Part shown: piece by piece, positions 5,792-6,586 of the stretch
Numbering within the stretch: the first letter of the stretch is position 1
Layout: each line of letters starts with the position of its first letter
Assembly (NCBI GenBank): GCA_021161105.1
Contig: JAGHBG010000156.1
Span: 1 to 6,586, forward strand
Reading direction: 5' to 3'
Origin: Thermotogaceae bacterium
GTDB taxonomy: Bacteria > Thermotogota > Thermotogae > Thermotogales > Thermotogaceae
DNA length: 6,586 nt
Translations under genes and position numbers: made by a program
Notes under the pieces: generated by a model
What the model saw: the letters and a program-made list of their open reading frames with translations, nothing else
The model's database searches: none
Told to the model about the DNA's origin: nothing

Positions 5792-5820
5792 AAGGGCGGC
5801 AGTGCCGCCCTTTTTGTTTT
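5792..5820 (+). terminator. Rho-independent terminator of flagellin
   Basis: AAGGGCGGC (5792-5800), loop AGT, GCCGCCCTT, then TTTTTGTTTT. A 7-bp all-GC stem extended by two A-T pairs with a T tract, 24 nt after the flagellin stop. It separates flagellin from the glycosyltransferase, although some read-through is possible. Confidence 0.93.
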
Positions 5821-5829
5821 ATAATATTC

Positions 5830-5843
5830 AATGAGCGTTCATT
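5830..5843. repeat. Short inverted repeat before the glycosyltransferase
   Basis: AATGA-GCGT-TCATT has perfect 5-bp arms. The inner 12 bp (ATGAGCGTTCAT) are one mismatched pair short of a full palindrome. It lies between a TATAAT-like box (5820-5825, no -35 seen) and the ribosome site at 5846, where an operator could sit. Evidence is thin. Confidence 0.3.
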
Positions 5844-5859
5844 TTGGGAGGGATTTATT

Positions 5860-6586
5860 TTGAAGAAGAAAAGTGATTGTCTGTTATCGATAGCAATGAT
5901 TGTTAAAGATGAAGAACACAACATAAGAAGAGCTCTTGAAAGCGTAAAGGATGTTGCAGATGAAATAATAGTTGTTGATACCGGTTCAAAAGATAAAACT
6001 CCTGAAATAGCAAAAGAGTATACTGATAAAGTTTATTTTCATGAATGGAAAAATGATTTTTCGGAAGCCAGGAATTATTCTCTTGAATTTCCAACATGCG
6101 AGTGGGTTTTAATCCTTGATGCGGATGAAGAATTATCTGAAGAATTTAGAGAGAATATAAGAGATTTTCTAGATACATTACCAGAAGATATAAACACAAT
6201 TTATGCACCAACAGTTAATTTTCTCGATTTTAGTCGTACGAAGAAAGAAGTAGCGTCGATTCCTAGGATTTTCAGAAATGGTACGGTTTACTATAAAAAT
6301 ATTGTCCATAACAAACCGATATTTACGCCAAAGATAAAGACAATTCCGTGGGTAATATATCATTATGGTTACATTTGGACAAGAAAGCTTAGAATGAAAA
6401 AATATATTAGAACTGGTACGCTTATTAGAGAACACTTATCAAATGCGAAAGATGTACAAGATAAGTTATATTACCTTGCCCAGCTTTACAAAACAGAAAG
6501 TATTATGGGTAAAGAGGCTGAAAAACTTAGGGTTGCTAAAGAGATTTTGGCTATAGTTAAAAGTGTTTACTCGATTCCTACTATAG
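5860..6586 (+). CDS. Family 2 (GT-A) glycosyltransferase (3' end outside window)
   Basis: Transfers a sugar from a nucleotide donor; the acceptor is unknown. Visible are 242 codons with no stop to the right edge. After a short basic start comes the GT-A core: LLSIAMIVKDEEHNIRRALES (8-28), IIVVDTGSKDKT (36-47, donor-binding), WKNDFSEARNYSLE (63-76), and WVLILDADEEL with the metal-binding D87-A-D89. IVHNKP follows further on, and from about residue 170 the chain becomes helical, as in the GT2 group that carries C-terminal helical or TPR repeats (the SunS-like group). The TTG start at 5860 is 8 nt after GGGAGG; the first in-frame ATG lies inside the core and would break it. GC content in three sampled 60-nt lines is 28-33%, lower than neighbours. 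It directly follows the flagellin terminator on the same strand, which suggests flagellin or surface glycosylation, but this is context only. Confidence 0.88.
   Translation, partial: MKKKSDCLLSIAMIVKDEEHNIRRALESVKDVADEIIVVDTGSKDKTPEIAKEYTDKVYFHEWKNDFSEARNYSLEFPTCEWVLILDADEELSEEFRENIRDFLDTLPEDINTIYAPTVNFLDFSRTKKEVASIPRIFRNGTVYYKNIVHNKPIFTPKIKTIPWVIYHYGYIWTRKLRMKKYIRTGTLIREHLSNAKDVQDKLYYLAQLYKTESIMGKEAEKLRVAKEILAIVKSVYSIPTI

Noticed and set aside
5831..5863. Ten-codon ATG frame (MSVHFGRDLF) overlapping the glycosyltransferase start, as a leader peptide
   Set aside because: No Shine-Dalgarno before its ATG, and it spans the glycosyltransferase ribosome site; most likely chance.

Overview
This 6.6 kb AT-rich window looks like chromosome from a member of the Thermotogae (inference). 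The glutamyl-tRNA synthetase resembles, from memory, the second GluRS paralogue of Thermotoga maritima far more than the first. The flagellin, the strong AGGAGGTGAT-type Shine-Dalgarno sites and the frequent GTG/TTG starts fit the same group. I cannot name genus or species. I see no mobile element, CRISPR array or phage gene.

Minus strand, read right to left from about 4320 to 1. A short membrane-anchored orphan protein (143 aa) is followed after 15 nt by gltX, probably one transcript from a -10 box at 4311-4316. About 170 nt further on lies a tRNA-Gln(UUG) gene with its own promoter, closed by a strong rho-independent terminator (2130-2158). gltX has no evident terminator of its own, so it may also read into the tRNA. 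A new extended -10 promoter (2088-2096) then drives a trimeric-type purine nucleoside phosphorylase. Its stop overlaps by 4 nt (ATGA) the start of an exported GH57-like protein that runs off the left edge; this 407-codon partial gene fills the whole of 1-1221. It keeps the GH57 layout but appears to have lost several catalytic-site residues.

Plus strand, from about 4494 rightward. A near-perfect sigma-28 promoter drives a 391-aa flagellin. Its leader carries a GC-rich hairpin and two CsrA-like GGA sites, one covering the Shine-Dalgarno, an arrangement like the CsrA/FliW-controlled hag leader of Bacillus subtilis. After a strong terminator comes a family 2 glycosyltransferase, cut by the right edge, a reasonable candidate for flagellin or surface glycosylation.

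Two functional themes stand out. The first is indirect Gln-tRNA synthesis: a GluRS of the putatively non-discriminating type beside a tRNA-Gln with a U1-A72 pair. The second is flagellar filament production: sigma-28 and probable CsrA control plus a neighbouring glycosyltransferase. The starts of gltX, the orphan and flagellin were placed by Shine-Dalgarno spacing and are shorter than the longest open frames.
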